64,000 nt of DNA from an uncultured Rhodospira sp. (GTDB lineage Bacteria > Pseudomonadota > Alphaproteobacteria > Rhodospirillales > Rhodospirillaceae): the NCBI RefSeq assembly GCF_937138205.1, contig NZ_CAKZOT010000114.1, positions 62,001-126,000 of the forward strand, written 5' to 3'. Each line of letters starts with the position of its first letter. Within the stretch, counting starts at the first letter, position 1. The notes under the pieces are model-generated. The model searched no databases. It was given only the letters and a program-made list of their open reading frames with translations, and was not told where the DNA came from. Positions 29,613 to 38,869 of the stretch are shown piece by piece. The position numbers and the translations under genes were made by a program.

Positions 29613-32600
29613 ATGCAATCCGATTTCGTCGATCCTCGCGCACCGGTGCGGCGGTCCGACCAAAGCACGGAGGCCGAGCCCCTCCGTTGCGATCCTGCTG
29701 TATCCGGCCCGCGGGACGCCGAACCGTGCTTGTCGGGTGCGGATATCCTGGCGTGCGTGGATTTCGACGGTCTGACCGAACTGCTCGACGACCTTCGCGC
29801 GGCCACCGGCCTGTCGGCCGCCGTGACCACGTGCGACGGCACTTTGCTCGCCCATTCCGCCGGCGAACAGCTTTGCACCATGCACCTGCACAGCCATCCC
29901 GACAGCCGCCAGGCGTGCCTCGACAGCACCCACGAGGCCGCGCACCGCCTTGGCGGGGAGGAGGACTCGGTGGTCCTGACCTGTCCCTTCGGCCTGACCA
30001 AATGCGTCAGCCGCATCGAGGTGGACGGCCTGCATCTGGCCAACCTGATGATCGGGCAGTTCTGCGCGACGCCGCCCGATCCGGCGGCGTTCGAGGCTAT
30101 CCGTGTCCGCTACGGGTTCCCGCGTGACGCCTACGCGGCTGCCGTCGCCGCCCTGCCCGTGGTCGAGGAGTGCCGCATCGCTTCCGTGCAGCGCCTGCTG
30201 CGGACCATGGCCCAGGAGATCGCCCGTCGGGGGATGGCCGAGGCCCGGGCGCGGGCGGAAAAGGCTTGGGCCGAGCAGGCCCTGGCCGATCGCACGCGCC
30301 AGGTCGAAGCCGCCGAGAGCCGCCTGTCCCGCATGGCCGCGCAGGTGCCGGGCGCGCTGTACCAGTACCGACTCTGGCCGGATGGCCGCTCGACCTTTCC
30401 CTATGCCAGTGATGGTCTGCAAGAGATCTACGGCCTGACACCCAACCAGGTCCGCGACGACGCCCTGCCGGTCGCCGCCGTGATCCACGCCGACGATGTC
30501 GACCGTGTCATGGAGTCGGTTCTGCACTCGGCGCGCACCCTAACCATCTGGCACGAGCAGTACCGGGTGACCCATCCGACCAAGGGGACGATCTGGGTCG
30601 AAGGCCGCTCGCAGCCGGAGCGCCTGCCGGACGGCAGCGTGCTGTGGCACGGCGTGATCATGGACGTCACGGACCGGATCCGGCGGGAAGAGACGTTGCG
30701 CGCGATTCAGGACCGCTATCGCAGGGTGGCGCGCGAACTGCGATACGGGACCTGGGACCTGAACCTGAAGGCCGGCGTGTTCGACGTCGACGCCGGGTTC
30801 TTCGAGATGCTGGGGCTGCCGGGCGAGGACGGCGCACTGTCCTTCGACGACTGGCTGGCCCTCATGCATCCCGAGGACGCGGCCACTCTGTGGGACCGGG
30901 TCGGGCCGCAGCTGGTGGGCGGAGACGACCTCTGTCTGGAGGTGCGCTACCAGACGAGCGCGGGCGGGTGGATCTGGGTGGAATCGCGCGGCCGGGTGGT
31001 CGAGCGCCGCGACGGCCGCGCCTTGCGGCTGGTGGGAACCAACGTGGATATCTCGGACCGCAAGGCCGTCGAGCAGGCCCTGCGCGACAGCGAGGCCCGG
31101 TTCCGCGCGTTCCACGAAAACACGCCGGTGGCCTATGTGGCCCTGGAGTCGGACGGCCGCATTGTCGAGGCGAACGGGCCGTTCTGTGCGCTGGTGGGCA
31201 CCGACCGGGCCGCCGTCATCGGGCATGAGCTGGCAAGCTTCCTGGCCGCGACAGAGGGGAACGAGGGCGCGCGCCAGACCGCCGCGTTGCTGGAGGGTGC
31301 GACGCATAGCGGCGATCTCCACCTCGCGCGGGCCGATGGCTCAGAGGTGACGGTGCAGGTCACGGGGGCCGTCCAGCGCGACGCCGACGGCCGCTTCGTG
31401 CGGTGCCACTGTGTGCTGCATGATATCACCGACCATGCCCGGCTGGAGGCGCGATTGGCGCGCTCCAACGCCGACCTGACCCAGTTCGCCTACGCCGTCT
31501 CGCATGATCTGCGCGAGCCGCTGCGCATGGTGGGCGGTTTCCTGGGGCTGATCGAGCGGCGGCTGGGCACCGACATCGATCCGCAGATGCGCGAGTGGAT
31601 GGCCTTCGCCCGCGACGGCGCCCGGCGCATGAACGCCATGATCCTGGATCTGCTGGAATACTCCCGCGTCGGAACCACCGAGATCGAGGCGGAACCGGTG
31701 CCCCTGGCCTCGGTGGCCACCGAAGCCCTGCAGAACCTGGGCGCCCGGGTGCAGGAACGGCAGGCCGTGGTCATGGTGCCCGATGATTTGCCGGTGGTGA
31801 CGGGCGATCAGTCGCAGTTGGTGCGCCTGTTCCAGAACCTGGTCGGCAACGCCGTGAAGTTCGTCCCCACCGCGCGCACCCCCGAGGTGACGATCGCCTG
31901 CGCGGACGAGGGCGACAGGGGCTGGGTCCTGTCGGTCATGGACAACGGTCCCGGCATCCCGGCCGACAAGCGCGACGCGGTGTTCGGCGTGTTCCAGCGT
32001 TTGGATGGTTTCGAGAGCCAGGAGGGAACCGGGGTCGGTCTGGCCTTGTGCAAGAAGATCGTCGAGCGACACGGCGGAACGATCGCCATCGACGACAACC
32101 CGGACGGCGGCACCGTCATGCGGTTCACCTTGCCCAAACGGGCTGCGGCCGACAGCCCCAAGGATGAGACACCGTCGCGCCAGACCGCCGAACTGGTGAA
32201 CACGTTGAACATGCATCAGATGCGGATCGTGGCCCGGATCCGAAACCTTTCGCACACCATTCAGAAGCGGGAGGCGTCGCGGCAGACCATCCTTGGCGAG
32301 GCCGCGTTCCTGGTGCAGGAGGTCGACGCCTACCGCGTCTTCGTGCACGCCCACGGCGCCAAGGTGTTCGGCACGGACCGGATCGCCGGCGAAGAAAGCC
32401 CGCTGACCGAGGTGGATTCGCTCTTTTTCGCGGTCCAGCAGTGGACCCAGGACCTTGACTGCACCGACCTGACGGCGGCGTCCACATGGCTGCCGATGGC
32501 CACGCTGTTGCGCCAGATGCTGGAGCATGTGCAGCGCAGCCATACCCGGCTGGTGCGCAGGCGCAGCCGCCGGGTGGCCCGCGCCTCCGGCGACGGCGTG

Positions 32601-32624
32601 GGGCCGTTCGTGTGGGGCGCTTAG
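29613..32624 (+). CDS. Histidine kinase with PocR-type sensor and PAS domains
   Basis: 1003 residues and no membrane helix. Residues about 45-200 resemble the PocR ligand-binding domain, with conserved cysteines and FGLTKCVSRIEVDGL. Three PAS-like domains follow (about 255-360, 370-490 and 495-610). The HisKA box YAVSHDLREPLRM has phospho-acceptor His631. The HATPase part shows NLVGNAVKF, DNGPGIP and GTGVGLALCKKIV. After the kinase core comes an unusual helical tail of about 160 residues (about 845-1003), unlike a receiver domain. No response-regulator gene is adjacent; the gene faces the second-messenger operon. The ligand is unknown. Confidence 0.87.
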   Translation: MQSDFVDPRAPVRRSDQSTEAEPLRCDPAVSGPRDAEPCLSGADILACVDFDGLTELLDDLRAATGLSAAVTTCDGTLLAHSAGEQLCTMHLHSHPDSRQACLDSTHEAAHRLGGEEDSVVLTCPFGLTKCVSRIEVDGLHLANLMIGQFCATPPDPAAFEAIRVRYGFPRDAYAAAVAALPVVEECRIASVQRLLRTMAQEIARRGMAEARARAEKAWAEQALADRTRQVEAAESRLSRMAAQVPGALYQYRLWPDGRSTFPYASDGLQEIYGLTPNQVRDDALPVAAVIHADDVDRVMESVLHSARTLTIWHEQYRVTHPTKGTIWVEGRSQPERLPDGSVLWHGVIMDVTDRIRREETLRAIQDRYRRVARELRYGTWDLNLKAGVFDVDAGFFEMLGLPGEDGALSFDDWLALMHPEDAATLWDRVGPQLVGGDDLCLEVRYQTSAGGWIWVESRGRVVERRDGRALRLVGTNVDISDRKAVEQALRDSEARFRAFHENTPVAYVALESDGRIVEANGPFCALVGTDRAAVIGHELASFLAATEGNEGARQTAALLEGATHSGDLHLARADGSEVTVQVTGAVQRDADGRFVRCHCVLHDITDHARLEARLARSNADLTQFAYAVSHDLREPLRMVGGFLGLIERRLGTDIDPQMREWMAFARDGARRMNAMILDLLEYSRVGTTEIEAEPVPLASVATEALQNLGARVQERQAVVMVPDDLPVVTGDQSQLVRLFQNLVGNAVKFVPTARTPEVTIACADEGDRGWVLSVMDNGPGIPADKRDAVFGVFQRLDGFESQEGTGVGLALCKKIVERHGGTIAIDDNPDGGTVMRFTLPKRAAADSPKDETPSRQTAELVNTLNMHQMRIVARIRNLSHTIQKREASRQTILGEAAFLVQEVDAYRVFVHAHGAKVFGTDRIAGEESPLTEVDSLFFAVQQWTQDLDCTDLTAASTWLPMATLLRQMLEHVQRSHTRLVRRRSRRVARASGDGVGPFVWGA

Positions 32625-32633
32625 GGCGGATCA

Positions 32634-32659
32634 GACACGGGCCGTTCACGGGCCGTGTC
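32634..32659. terminator. Palindrome at the convergent gene ends
   Basis: GACACGG (32634-32640) pairs with CCGTGTC (32653-32659), and CCGT (32642-32645) with ACGG (32648-32651), leaving a two-base loop and one G/G mismatch. It spans the end of the binding-protein gene just past the kinase stop. No T-run, so termination is a guess. Confidence 0.4.
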
Positions 32660-34109
32660 GTGGCTGGTCGCGCCCGATCCTGTCGAGCAGGGCCTGGGCT
32701 TCCGTTTGGGCACGCCAGGCCGCCCCGGCCGGCGTGGCGGAGTCCTCCAGGACGGCCGTGACCATGCGGCCGACCACACCGTCGGCATACAGCGCCCCGG
32801 CGCGCGGATCGGCGTGGGCATCGCGGCCGGACCCGACCGTCGAGAACGTCGACGGCACCCCCAGCGCCGAGGCGAGGTGCCGCGCCGTGGCCCGGCCGAA
32901 GGTCTGGAACACGCCCAACCGGTCGCGCATGAACGCATCGTCATCGATCACGCGGCGCACCACCGGGATCATGCCGCCGGGCGCCATGTGCAGCCAGGCG
33001 ATATAGGCGTCGCGCCGGAACAGGAACAGCGCCAGGGCGCGTGCGGCGGCGCGGGTGGCGGCGTCGCCCGTGCCGGTCAGCCCCAGGCCGTTGATCGACG
33101 AGAACGCGCCGATGTGGCCGGGGACCGGTCCGTCGAGCGTGGCCACGATGGCGGTGTTCCTGACCAGGTTCGGGTCGAACGCGGCGCCGTCCAGGTCGGG
33201 GAAGTGCTTTCCGGTCAGTGAGTTGGCGGCCACGCCTGGCACCGCCAGATCGTCCATCAGGAAGGTTGAGTAGAACAGAAGCCCGGCGCGACCCTGGAGG
33301 TAGTAGTCGCGCGCCCGCCACGTCAAAGCGCCCGGCCCGGCGTGCCTCGCCAGGTCGGCATAGACCTCCAGCGCCGCGACCATCTCCGGCGTGGCGAGCG
33401 TCGGGCCAGCCTCGGGGTCTTGGCTGAGCACGCCGCCGCCCAGCGCCCGGGCAATCATCATGAAGCACTGCTGGGTATAGAAGTCTCCGGTCGTACCCAG
33501 GATCACGCCGCGCCGTCCCCTGTCGGGATCGTGCAGGACCCGCGCCGCGTTTCGCAGGTCGTCCAGCGTGCGCGGCGGCGCCAGTCCGTGCGCCTCCATC
33601 AGCCAGTCCCGGCGCGTCCAGATGATCTGCGGCCAGCCATGAAACGGAATCGCCGCCATGGCCCCGTCGGGCCGGCGCAGGGCGGCCAGAGATCCTGGCT
33701 CGAACGTCTCCGTCCCCAGAACTTGAAGCAGGCCGTCACCGTCGGGGCTCAGAAGACCCTCGGCATCCAGGGCGAGAAGGGTATCCGCCCCCGTGTTGAT
33801 GATGTGGGGCATGGTCACGCCGCTGCCGGGCTGGCGGGCGGCCCGCATCCGCGCGACCAGGTCCAGTTCATTGACGGGCTCAAGGTCCACGGGCGGCTGG
33901 CCGGTCAGCGTCGCCTGGACGTCGAGCAAATAGCGGATCACGACCACGCGGCTGTCGTCGGTCTCGGAGGTCAGCAGGCGCAGGGGGGCGTGAGTGTCCG
34001 GGACACCGGCATGGCCCTTGCGGGCCACCGCGCCGCCCAGGGCCGCCCAGCCGCCGGCGCGGACGAGATGGCGCAGGCAGGCGCGCCGGTCGATCGGTCG
34101 GCCGGCCAT
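32646..34109 (-). CDS. Extracellular solute-binding protein, family 1-like
   Basis: 487 residues. The N-terminal DRRACLRHLVRAGGW resembles the start of a Tat-type or lipoprotein leader, with a small hydrophobic stretch to residue 30. The body follows the ABC-importer sugar-binding fold: a FHGWPQIIWTRRDWL block, LDDLRNAARVL, and a late PVVRRVIDDDAFMRDRL segment. No permease or ATPase genes are nearby, so transport is unlikely. Its ATG shares a base with the stop of the cyclase gene (TGATG), which ties it to signalling, perhaps as a periplasmic ligand sensor for the cyclase. That role is inferred. Confidence 0.75.
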   Translation of the reverse strand: MAGRPIDRRACLRHLVRAGGWAALGGAVARKGHAGVPDTHAPLRLLTSETDDSRVVVIRYLLDVQATLTGQPPVDLEPVNELDLVARMRAARQPGSGVTMPHIINTGADTLLALDAEGLLSPDGDGLLQVLGTETFEPGSLAALRRPDGAMAAIPFHGWPQIIWTRRDWLMEAHGLAPPRTLDDLRNAARVLHDPDRGRRGVILGTTGDFYTQQCFMMIARALGGGVLSQDPEAGPTLATPEMVAALEVYADLARHAGPGALTWRARDYYLQGRAGLLFYSTFLMDDLAVPGVAANSLTGKHFPDLDGAAFDPNLVRNTAIVATLDGPVPGHIGAFSSINGLGLTGTGDAATRAAARALALFLFRRDAYIAWLHMAPGGMIPVVRRVIDDDAFMRDRLGVFQTFGRATARHLASALGVPSTFSTVGSGRDAHADPRAGALYADGVVGRMVTAVLEDSATPAGAAWRAQTEAQALLDRIGRDQPRHGP

Positions 34110-36397
34110 CACTTCTGCTCCATTTTGCGGACGTCGACCCACCGCGCGGCGGCGTCCGCATCGGCGGCGAGCCGGGCCGTCAGGTCGCGGAAATGTGCCG
34201 CCAGGGGATCGTCAGGCCGCTCGGCGGCCAGGTCGGCGAAGGCGTCGCGCGCCCGCGCCCAGTCCCGGTCGCGACGCAGCCAGACCTGGGCCTCGTTCCA
34301 GCAGGCGGCGAAGGCCACGGTTTCGGTGTCCACCGACGGCAACGGGCAGCGGTCCGCCGCGCGCGGATGCACGCCCAGCAGTTCATGGACGCCGACCGCC
34401 TCGGACGCGCCTTTCGGCTGGACGCGGTCCACCAGACGCAGCACGAACCGGTCGGAGACACGGGCCGCCACGGCATCGGAGACCAGGATCTCCGTGCCGA
34501 ACATCTTGTTCAGGCCTTCGATGCGCGAGGCGATGTTGATCGCCGCGCCCAGCGCCGAATAGTCCATGCGGAAGGACGACCCGACGTTGCCGACCACCGC
34601 CTCGCCCACGTGCAGACCGAACCGGGTGCGGAAGGGCGGGTACCCGTTCGCCACCAGATCGGCGTTGAACGCGGCCACGCGGGCGCGCGCCTCCAGCGCG
34701 CCCAGACACGCCTTGGCGGGGTGGTCGTCGCAGTCGCTGGGGGCGTTCCAGATGGCCATGACGGCGTCGCCAATGAACTTGTCCACGGTGCCCTGATGAG
34801 CGGCAATGGCGACCGTCATTTCCTCGAAGTACCGCGAGGTGCGGACCATCAGGTCCTCCGGCGGCGTGGTCTCCGACAGGGTGGTGAAGTCGGCGATGTC
34901 GGTAAACAGCACCGACAGTTCGCGGCGCTGCCCGCCCGGTTCGGCCGAGCCGCCGGCGGCCACGATCTGGCGCACCAGATCCTTGGGGACGAACAGGCCG
35001 AAGGTGCGCAGCGACTCCTTCATGGTCCGCTGGGCGCCGGCCAGGTCATGGATCTCCTTGATGATGGTGCGCACCCGCACCGGATGATCGAGTTCCAGAT
35101 TGCGGATGCGCCCGGCATCGTCGGCCAAGGCACTCAGCGCCCGCGACATGCGGCGGGCGATCAGCCAGATCACGGGAATACCGAGCAGCGCCACCGCCAG
35201 CGCGTACACCAGACTTTTCAGGATCAGGCCGTCGACGGGGCCGGTGTAGTCGGTCAGCGGGGCGGCCAGCGCGATCACGAGATCGCGGTTTCCGGGCATC
35301 GACACGTCTATGCGGCGCACCAGAATGGACTGGTCCGACTCCTGCATCCGGACGAGTTCGACGTCGGCCGTGCCCCGGGCGGCAAACAAGGCCCGCAGGA
35401 TGGCGGGATCCCCCAGGTCGCTCAGGCCCAACGGCCGTCCGCGCACGTATTCCGCCCCGGTCCGCAAGCCGTCCGGGCCACGGTAGGCGATGATCCGGCC
35501 GCCCGTGGTGGCGACCAGGATGCGTCCGTTCGGGGACAGGCTTTGCGCCGCCAGGAAGTCGGCGATAGAGGCCAGGGTCAGGTCAACCCCGAACACACCG
35601 GCCACGTCGCCGTCGAAGGGACGCGCCATGGTGATGCCGGGCTCCCCCAGGCTGGCGAAGGCGTAGATCTCGGTCATCACCGTGCCATGCCGTTCGCGGG
35701 CCTGTGTGTACCAGGGGCGCGCGCGGGGGTCGTAGGTGGGCGCATCCTCGACGCGCGATCCGAGAAGAGCCCGCTCCCGGTCGAGGAACAGCCAAATCTG
35801 GATCCCGCCGCCGGCGGGCCGCGTCAAAATGGTGCGGTGGATGAACCGGGTTCCGGGCGGCGCCCCGTGGCTCACGCGCACGGCGTTGGCGTACCGCTTT
35901 TTCTCGGCGGCGGTGGTCGGTTGCTCGGGAACGGCGATGATCTGATAGAACTGCCCGTTCTGATAGCCCATGTAGGCGGAGTACAGCGATGGGTTCGCCT
36001 CCAGCGCTTGCATGATGTACCAGCCCATGGGGTGGACCAGCAGATCGGGCAGGCGGGCAATCTCCGGCAGCGACGCCGACAGGTCCGCCAGCACGGCGGC
36101 CGGCGCGAACAGCGTCTCGACATGGTGGGCGACCTTGGCGGTCAGTTCCCGGGACAGGGCCTGGCCGGTGTCGCGGGCGACCCTGCGCCCCTCCAATATG
36201 GTGAATCCGGTCAGGGCGAGCACCACGACCAGGGTCATCGCGGCCATGATGGTGAACAGATTCACCGCCAGCGGGATGTGCCGCCGCGACAGGTCGCGCC
36301 ACACCGCGCGCGCCGCCGAAACAGCGCCTGACGGGATGCCGGCGATCAGGCCGGCCCTGCTCGACGTGTCCCTCATGGGTTCGCGTCCGTCCCGCAT
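34109..36397 (-). CDS. Membrane class III nucleotide cyclase with extracytoplasmic Cache-type sensor
   Basis: 762 residues. Membrane helix at about 45-70, a large extracytoplasmic region (about 75-375) with Cache-like blocks (YDPRARPWYTQAR, GVFGVDLTLASIADF), a second helix (about 390-412) and a HAMP-like linker. The cyclase domain (about 495-680) has metal ligands in LFTDIADF and DKFIGDAVMAIW, and INIASR for the transition-state Asn/Arg pair. The family's adenine-specifying Asp, usually in GDxxN, is Ala618 (GAAIN), so the product could be cAMP, cGMP or neither. The C-terminus contains a short TPR-like tail. Starts 33 bases after the HD-GYP gene. Confidence 0.85.
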   Translation of the reverse strand: MRDGREPMRDTSSRAGLIAGIPSGAVSAARAVWRDLSRRHIPLAVNLFTIMAAMTLVVVLALTGFTILEGRRVARDTGQALSRELTAKVAHHVETLFAPAAVLADLSASLPEIARLPDLLVHPMGWYIMQALEANPSLYSAYMGYQNGQFYQIIAVPEQPTTAAEKKRYANAVRVSHGAPPGTRFIHRTILTRPAGGGIQIWLFLDRERALLGSRVEDAPTYDPRARPWYTQARERHGTVMTEIYAFASLGEPGITMARPFDGDVAGVFGVDLTLASIADFLAAQSLSPNGRILVATTGGRIIAYRGPDGLRTGAEYVRGRPLGLSDLGDPAILRALFAARGTADVELVRMQESDQSILVRRIDVSMPGNRDLVIALAAPLTDYTGPVDGLILKSLVYALAVALLGIPVIWLIARRMSRALSALADDAGRIRNLELDHPVRVRTIIKEIHDLAGAQRTMKESLRTFGLFVPKDLVRQIVAAGGSAEPGGQRRELSVLFTDIADFTTLSETTPPEDLMVRTSRYFEEMTVAIAAHQGTVDKFIGDAVMAIWNAPSDCDDHPAKACLGALEARARVAAFNADLVANGYPPFRTRFGLHVGEAVVGNVGSSFRMDYSALGAAINIASRIEGLNKMFGTEILVSDAVAARVSDRFVLRLVDRVQPKGASEAVGVHELLGVHPRAADRCPLPSVDTETVAFAACWNEAQVWLRRDRDWARARDAFADLAAERPDDPLAAHFRDLTARLAADADAAARWVDVRKMEQK

Positions 36398-36430
36398 GTC
36401 GGACGAGTTTTCTGTTCGTCCGCTTCGGCA

Positions 36431-38869
36431 TCACTGATACCGCGAAATGTCCACCGCGTCGATCTGGTCCGGATGCAGAAACGTTTCGGCGTAGGTGCGC
36501 CAGACCCCGGATCGCAGGAATAGGCCAAACAATTCAGGGTCGATGTGGTTGTCGTCGCGCATCCGGCGCATGATGTCGAGCGCTTCCGACACGGTCTTCG
36601 GCGTCTTATACGGGCGGTCGGCGGCCGTCAGGGCCTCGAAGATGTCGGAAATCGCCATGATCCGCGCCGGAACGGACATGGTGCCGCCCCTGATGCCACG
36701 CGGATAGCCGGTGCCGTCCATCTTCTCGTGGTGGCCGCCGGCGTACTCCGGCACGCGCCGCAAGTGTTTGGGCAACGGCAGGCTTTCCAGCATGATGATG
36801 GTCTGGATGATGTGGTCGTTGACCTTGAAGCGTTCTTCCTCGGTCAGCGTGCCGCGCCGGATGGACAGATTGTACAGCTCACCGAAATTGAAGCACAACT
36901 TCGGCGCGACCATCGTGAACCCGTGGGGATTGTTGGCCGTCACGGGGGGCACGCCGTCGGGCCAGGGAACGATATGCTCGGGCTTGTCATCGAGCAGGCG
37001 TTCCTCGACCGGAGGCGACCGCGCGGGGATGTCGGCCAGCCGCGCGTTCTCGTTCGGCGACATGCCTATGCGGTCGTCGAAGTGGCGGACCCAGGTGCGG
37101 GCACCGATGGCCTTCAGGCGCTCGATGTGCGCGTCGCTCAGGAACTCGCCGCCGACGTTGCACGCGGCGACGAAGGCGAACTCGGCCTGCAGGACGGCAT
37201 GGTTCCGCTCGCGTTCGGCGCGCGCCGCGTCGGCGTCGGCGCCGGCCAGCAGGGCGCGGCACTCGGCGATCTCCGCGTCGCGCCATAGCACCTCGAAGCG
37301 TGTGCGGATCTCGTGAATGCGGTTGTGGATGGTTTCCAGCTTGGTGGCCTTGTCGACGACGAATTCCGGGCTGGTCACCTTGCCGCAGTCGTGCAGCCAG
37401 CTGGCGATGTGCAGTTCGTACCACTCGGCCTCGGTCAGGTCGAAATCGGCGAACGTCTCGGTGTCCCGGCAGGCGGCCTCGGTCAGCAGCCGCGTCAACT
37501 CGGGCACGCGCGAGCAGTGACCGCCGGTGTAGGGCGACTTGGCGTCGATGGCGCTGGCCATCAACTCGATGAAGGAGTCGAGCAGGCGGCGCTGCGCCTC
37601 CAGCAGCAATTGGTTTTCCAGCGCCACGCCGGCCTGGGCGGCCAGCGCGCGGGCGATGTCCACGCTTGGCGCGTCGAACGGAGCGACCCGGCCGCTGTCG
37701 GGATCGCTGGCGTTGACGAGTTGCAACACGCCGATGATCTCGCCCTGACGGTTGCTGAGCGGCACCGCCAACAGCGACGTGGTGCGGTAGTCGTGCTCTG
37801 CGTCGAAGGCACGCGGTCCGGTGAAATCGTAGGCCGTGTTGTCATAGACGTCGCGCACATTGACCGTTTGTCCGGTCAGGGCCGCGTGCACGGCCACGTT
37901 GCGGTCGTTGGGCCGGCCGTCGGCGTCGTGCAGCGGCAAGGGGTCGAACGGCACGACCTCGTCGCCGACCCCGCCCAGATGGATATCAAGGCTGTGGTTC
38001 AGGATAATGGCGAACTGAAGCTGGCCCTTGTCCTCGTCGACGAGGTAGACCGTGCCGCCGTCGCTGTGGCACAGGTCCGAGGCCGCTCGCAGCACGGTCT
38101 CGACGACGTGGCGGGGGTTGTGTTCGGCTCCCATCTGGATGCCCAGGTCGATCAGGCGGGAGCGCGTGCGCTCCAGGCTGGCGCGACGGCGCTCCATGGC
38201 GTTGAAGGCATCAATCACGTCTCCCAGTTCATCCGAGGAGACGTGGTCGACATGTCGGACGGTTTCCGGTCCGGTCTCGGTGCTGATGGCGCGATGCAGG
38301 CGCGACAGCGGGCGGAAGATCAGCCGGCTCGTGGTCACAAACACCAGGACGACGAGGGCGGCGATGACCACGCCAACGATGATGGCGTCGGTCGCCAGGC
38401 TCTTCCACAGGGCGTTGAGAACGCGGCTGTCGTCGAAGGCAACGGTCATGCCGCCCACGACGGTGGTGCCGTCGATCTCCCGCTTGACCAGCGGAACTTC
38501 CCGGACAAGGGGCGCGTCCGTTCTTTGCAGGGCGCGCACCTGCCCCGCCGACGTGACCACGCGCCCCGACGGGTCCCGGACCTGGAGGGCCAGCAGGTCC
38601 GGGTGCCCGCCCATGACGGCGACCAGGGACCGCACCTGCGCGTCGTCAAAGGCCCACATGGGGCTGGCCAGGACGGCCCGGTTGGTGACGATGAAGGTCT
38701 CCAGGCGCTGTTCCAGGGCCGCCATCGCCTGCCCATGGGCGCGCGATTCCAGCACCGTGAACAGGCCCACCGACAGCGCCACCAGCACGGGCACATACAC
38801 CGCCAGCAAGCGCAGCCGCAGCGAACGCGTGGTCCGGCGCCACGTCGTGGCCACCCATCCGGCGATCAT
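36431..38869 (-). CDS. Membrane HD-GYP phosphodiesterase with HAMP and GAF domains
   Basis: 812 residues. Helix at about 18-40, an extracytoplasmic loop (about 41-165), second helix (167-190), HAMP (about 190-245), then a GAF domain (about 260-430). The output module has HD residues H493/D494 (SWLHDCGKVTSP) and GYP at 721-723 (HEKMDGTGYPRGI). HD-GYP proteins hydrolyse c-di-GMP to pGpG or GMP. The gap between HD and GYP is about 227 residues instead of about 60, owing to a large insertion with a coiled-coil-like stretch. The start ATG overlaps the upstream binding-protein stop (ATGA). Confidence 0.9.
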   Translation of the reverse strand: MIAGWVATTWRRTTRSLRLRLLAVYVPVLVALSVGLFTVLESRAHGQAMAALEQRLETFIVTNRAVLASPMWAFDDAQVRSLVAVMGGHPDLLALQVRDPSGRVVTSAGQVRALQRTDAPLVREVPLVKREIDGTTVVGGMTVAFDDSRVLNALWKSLATDAIIVGVVIAALVVLVFVTTSRLIFRPLSRLHRAISTETGPETVRHVDHVSSDELGDVIDAFNAMERRRASLERTRSRLIDLGIQMGAEHNPRHVVETVLRAASDLCHSDGGTVYLVDEDKGQLQFAIILNHSLDIHLGGVGDEVVPFDPLPLHDADGRPNDRNVAVHAALTGQTVNVRDVYDNTAYDFTGPRAFDAEHDYRTTSLLAVPLSNRQGEIIGVLQLVNASDPDSGRVAPFDAPSVDIARALAAQAGVALENQLLLEAQRRLLDSFIELMASAIDAKSPYTGGHCSRVPELTRLLTEAACRDTETFADFDLTEAEWYELHIASWLHDCGKVTSPEFVVDKATKLETIHNRIHEIRTRFEVLWRDAEIAECRALLAGADADAARAERERNHAVLQAEFAFVAACNVGGEFLSDAHIERLKAIGARTWVRHFDDRIGMSPNENARLADIPARSPPVEERLLDDKPEHIVPWPDGVPPVTANNPHGFTMVAPKLCFNFGELYNLSIRRGTLTEEERFKVNDHIIQTIIMLESLPLPKHLRRVPEYAGGHHEKMDGTGYPRGIRGGTMSVPARIMAISDIFEALTAADRPYKTPKTVSEALDIMRRMRDDNHIDPELFGLFLRSGVWRTYAETFLHPDQIDAVDISRYQ

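Noticed and set aside
34193-36331. A 712-residue open frame on the plus strand, opposite the cyclase.
   Set aside because: Shadow of the strongly coding cyclase frame; no recognisable domain or ribosome-binding site.
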